Source: Sulfuritalea sp.
GTDB lineage: Bacteria > Pseudomonadota > Gammaproteobacteria > Burkholderiales > Rhodocyclaceae
Direction: 5' to 3'
NCBI GenBank assembly: GCA_022842325.1
Contig: JALHPU010000021.1
Span: 1 to 64,000 of the forward strand
Length of the DNA stretch: 64,000 bases
The notes beneath the pieces were generated by a model. The model was not told the origin of the DNA. It did not search any database and saw only the letters and a list, made by a program, of their open reading frames with translations. Position 1 is the first letter of the stretch; the number at the start of each line of letters is the position of its first letter. Position numbers and translations under genes: made by a program. Positions 62,190 through 64,000 of the stretch are shown here, piece after piece.

Positions 62190-62286
62190 GATGGCTTCCT
62201 CGTGATGTGTTTGGATGTGTTTGCGAACTGATGACTGACCCTTAGCACTTTAGTGATGGATCTCGAACCCCGGAAGTCAGGAAATT

Positions 62287-63405
62287 TTACGGTCCTTGCG
62301 CCGGCAGACGCAGCAGGAAACTCAGCCCCCCCGCGGCAGGCCGGGCCTGAAGGTCGCCGCCGGCCTCGCGCAGGCTCTTGCGTGCCTGGTAGAGCCCCAG
62401 ACCGAGGCCTTGCGGACGCCCGCTGGCAAAGGGCTCGAAGACCTTTTCCGGCGCCAGCGGAACGATGCCCGGCGGCCAGGGGCAGAAGAAATCCAGCTCA
62501 GCCATGACCATTCTCGCGTCTTGCACGGTGCGCAGTTGCAGCGCAGGGCTGGCGCCCGGGGTTTCGCGCCAGGCCCCGGCGAGGTTGGTGAACAGGTTGT
62601 CCAGCGCCCGTGCCAGCAGGCTGGCGGCTACCCATGCGGTGGCATCGCCCGCCAGGGTCGGCTCCACGCCGGCCAGGCGCGCGGCATGCAGCGTGGCATG
62701 GCGCAGGTCGACCCGGGCCGCTTGCTCCACTGCCGGGTACTTGCCCAGGGCCCCGATCAGGCGCTCGGCGCGCTCCCTGGCCAGCGGCGCATTGTCGCGC
62801 AGGCGGCGGCCGGCAGCGAGCAGGGCATCCTGCGTTTCACAGGCGGCGAAATCGTCGCTGACCCAGAGCACCCATTGCGCCTGATTGCGCATGTCATGCT
62901 GCAGGTACAGCGAGAGCCTGGCGCGTTCCGCCAGCGCCGCCGAAAGCGCCTCGGTTCGCGCATGCATGCGCGTCTCCAGCAGCAGCACGAAGACGCGCGC
63001 GAGGTGGTCGGCGAACAGGCGGTGCTCGCCCCATGCGTCGGCATGGACCAAGGCAAGCCGCAGCCTGACCTCGTCGCCGCTGGCGAGATCGAAGCCGAGG
63101 ACATGGGCCGCCGTCGCCTTCTTCGTGGGGGCAGCGAGGCCGAGCGTGCCGGCCACCGGCTGGCCGAACCAACTGCCGTCCCATTCCAGACGCTGCCAGC
63201 CGCCGCCGGCAAGGTCTGGCCAGGCGGCGGCAGGAAGCTCGAGCGGGTCGATCGGCTGGCTGGCCAGGTGCAGCAGGTTTTCCATGCGCCCGCTATAGGC
63301 GCGCGCCACGCGCCCGATGCGATAGCTGGCCGCCAGCAGGGTCACCCCGATCGCGACCAGGATAAAGCCCAGCCGGTCCAGATTACTCGGGACGGCGAAT
63401 TCCAT
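62287..63405 (-). CDS. Atypical sensor histidine kinase
   Basis: A 372-residue protein with one N-terminal membrane helix (LGFILVAIGVTLLAASY) and a long cytoplasmic part. The phosphoacceptor box is YLQHDMRNQ, and RALDNLFTNLAGAW is the N box. The F and G2 boxes read VFEPFASGRPQGLGLGLY, but the G1 box that should read DxGxGI is PWPPGI, so the ATP-binding Asp seems lost. The layout resembles the kinase part of PrsK-type proteins. It overlaps the response-regulator gene by 23 bases. Confidence 0.8.
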   Translation of the reverse strand: MEFAVPSNLDRLGFILVAIGVTLLAASYRIGRVARAYSGRMENLLHLASQPIDPLELPAAAWPDLAGGGWQRLEWDGSWFGQPVAGTLGLAAPTKKATAAHVLGFDLASGDEVRLRLALVHADAWGEHRLFADHLARVFVLLLETRMHARTEALSAALAERARLSLYLQHDMRNQAQWVLWVSDDFAACETQDALLAAGRRLRDNAPLARERAERLIGALGKYPAVEQAARVDLRHATLHAARLAGVEPTLAGDATAWVAASLLARALDNLFTNLAGAWRETPGASPALQLRTVQDARMVMAELDFFCPWPPGIVPLAPEKVFEPFASGRPQGLGLGLYQARKSLREAGGDLQARPAAGGLSFLLRLPAQGP

Positions 63406-63997
63406 ACTTGTTCAGGTAGTAGTAGACATGCTCGCGCGCCATACCGAGACGACGGCCGGTCTCGGCGATGTTGTAGCCGGTTTCCGTCAGGGCACGGCGC
63501 AGCAGCAGCTCTTCGGCCGCCGCCGCGACTTCCTTCGGCCCTTCGTCCAGGCGCGCGGTCAGGTGCAGGCGTGCCTCTCCGGATTCAGCCATGCGCGACT
63601 CCTCGCCGGCAAAAAGCACCGCCCGGCGCAAGGCCTGGGCAATTGTTGCCACCGACGCCGGCTTGACCAGGAAATCGAATGCGCCGCGGCGCACGGCTTC
63701 AAGTGCCGCGGCCCGCTCGTCCTGACCGGTCAGCACGATGACCTTGGTCGCCGGCGCATGGCGCAGGCACTGGTCGAGCACGGCCAGCCCTTCTGTCATG
63801 GTGCTGGGTGCGGGCGGCAGGCCGAGATCGAGCAGGACCAGGCCGGGCGGCGCGTCCGAGCTCAGGCAGGCCAGCGCCGTCGCGCGATCATGCGCCTGCT
63901 GCACGACATAACCTTCGTCCCCCAACGCCGAAGCGAGATAGCCCCTCAGCGCAGGGTCGTCTTCGACGATTAGCAGGGATTGGAGGGGTGCCGGCAC
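63383..63997 (-). CDS. Response regulator with Fis-type helix-turn-helix
   Basis: A 204-residue regulator. Residues 1-125 form a receiver domain with LLIVEDD, the phospho-accepting Asp in VLLDLGLPP, and VLTGQ and FLVKPAS with the conserved Lys. The C-terminal end is a Fis-type helix-turn-helix (NIAETGRRLGMAREHVYYYL). There is no AAA+ domain, unlike NtrC. It starts at GTG 63997, three bases from the window edge, and may start further upstream. It is co-expressed with the atypical kinase; the target is unknown. Confidence 0.85.
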   Translation of the reverse strand: MPAPLQSLLIVEDDPALRGYLASALGDEGYVVQQAHDRATALACLSSDAPPGLVLLDLGLPPAPSTMTEGLAVLDQCLRHAPATKVIVLTGQDERAAALEAVRRGAFDFLVKPASVATIAQALRRAVLFAGEESRMAESGEARLHLTARLDEGPKEVAAAAEELLLRRALTETGYNIAETGRRLGMAREHVYYYLNKYGIRRPE

Positions 63998-64000
63998 GAC

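Overview
The window is compact, GC-rich bacterial DNA with genes packed into operons, many sharing ATGA start/stop overlaps. The gene families and local orders (dusB-fis-purH-purD, lptD-surA-pdxA-rsmA, amgK-murU, aceE-aceF-lpdA with a lipoyl domain on LpdA, a BPH-type proteasome homologue) point to a betaproteobacterium. A full Calvin-Benson-Bassham (CBB) cluster suggests a facultative or obligate autotroph of the Rhodocyclales/Nitrosomonadales kind (inference; the genus cannot be read from this sequence alone). No rRNA, tRNA, CRISPR array, prophage or insertion sequence was recognised.

Layout. 1-6.3 kb (minus): a Sua5-type gene cut by the window edge, purK, then dusB-fis-purH-purD. 6.4-10.7 kb (minus): pepP-ubiH and amgK-murU. 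10.9-18.8 kb (plus): lptD-surA-pdxA, a glutamine amidotransferase, rsmA and a flavoprotein. 18.8-20.5 kb (minus): xthA, a Crp/Fnr regulator and a DUF2892 gene with a CRP-like operator in front. 20.6-25.2 kb: a Cys-rich mini-protein (plus), then prlC, a DUF2189 membrane protein, purC and psiE (minus). 25.2-34.1 kb (minus): CBB and glycolytic operon fbp-prkB-tkt-gap-pgk-pyk-fba. 34.4-42.3 kb: a divergent unknown gene, then RuBisCO activase genes cbbO and cbbQ, form I RuBisCO cbbS and cbbL, cbbY, and divergent cbbR. 42.3-50.8 kb: redoxin, rsmE, a PPK2-type kinase, argA, yggX, phoU, rpiA and an unknown 565-residue protein. 50.8-57.6 kb (minus): pyruvate dehydrogenase operon aceE-aceF-BPH-lpdA. 57.9-64 kb: bioB-bioC plus a 53-residue basic protein, comF, a membrane protein, a type IV pilin-like protein and an atypical histidine kinase/response regulator pair.

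How it works together. Three copies of one composite inverted/direct-repeat operator lie upstream of fbp, cbbL and between cbbY and cbbR. CbbR therefore probably coordinates the two large CBB transcription units and its own gene. A strong terminator between cbbS and cbbQ would let RuBisCO be made in excess over its activase. The pyruvate dehydrogenase operon has a long leader with tandem 73-bp repeats and carries a proteasome-like peptidase gene coupled between aceF and lpdA.

The most interesting unexplained signals are the proteasome homologue inside the pdh operon, the aceE leader repeats, the three composite CbbR operators, and a short dispersed repeat (core AGTCGGCGCYGGCGMYACG) that recurs in genes and gaps and appears to have added in-frame peptides to UbiH and AceF.
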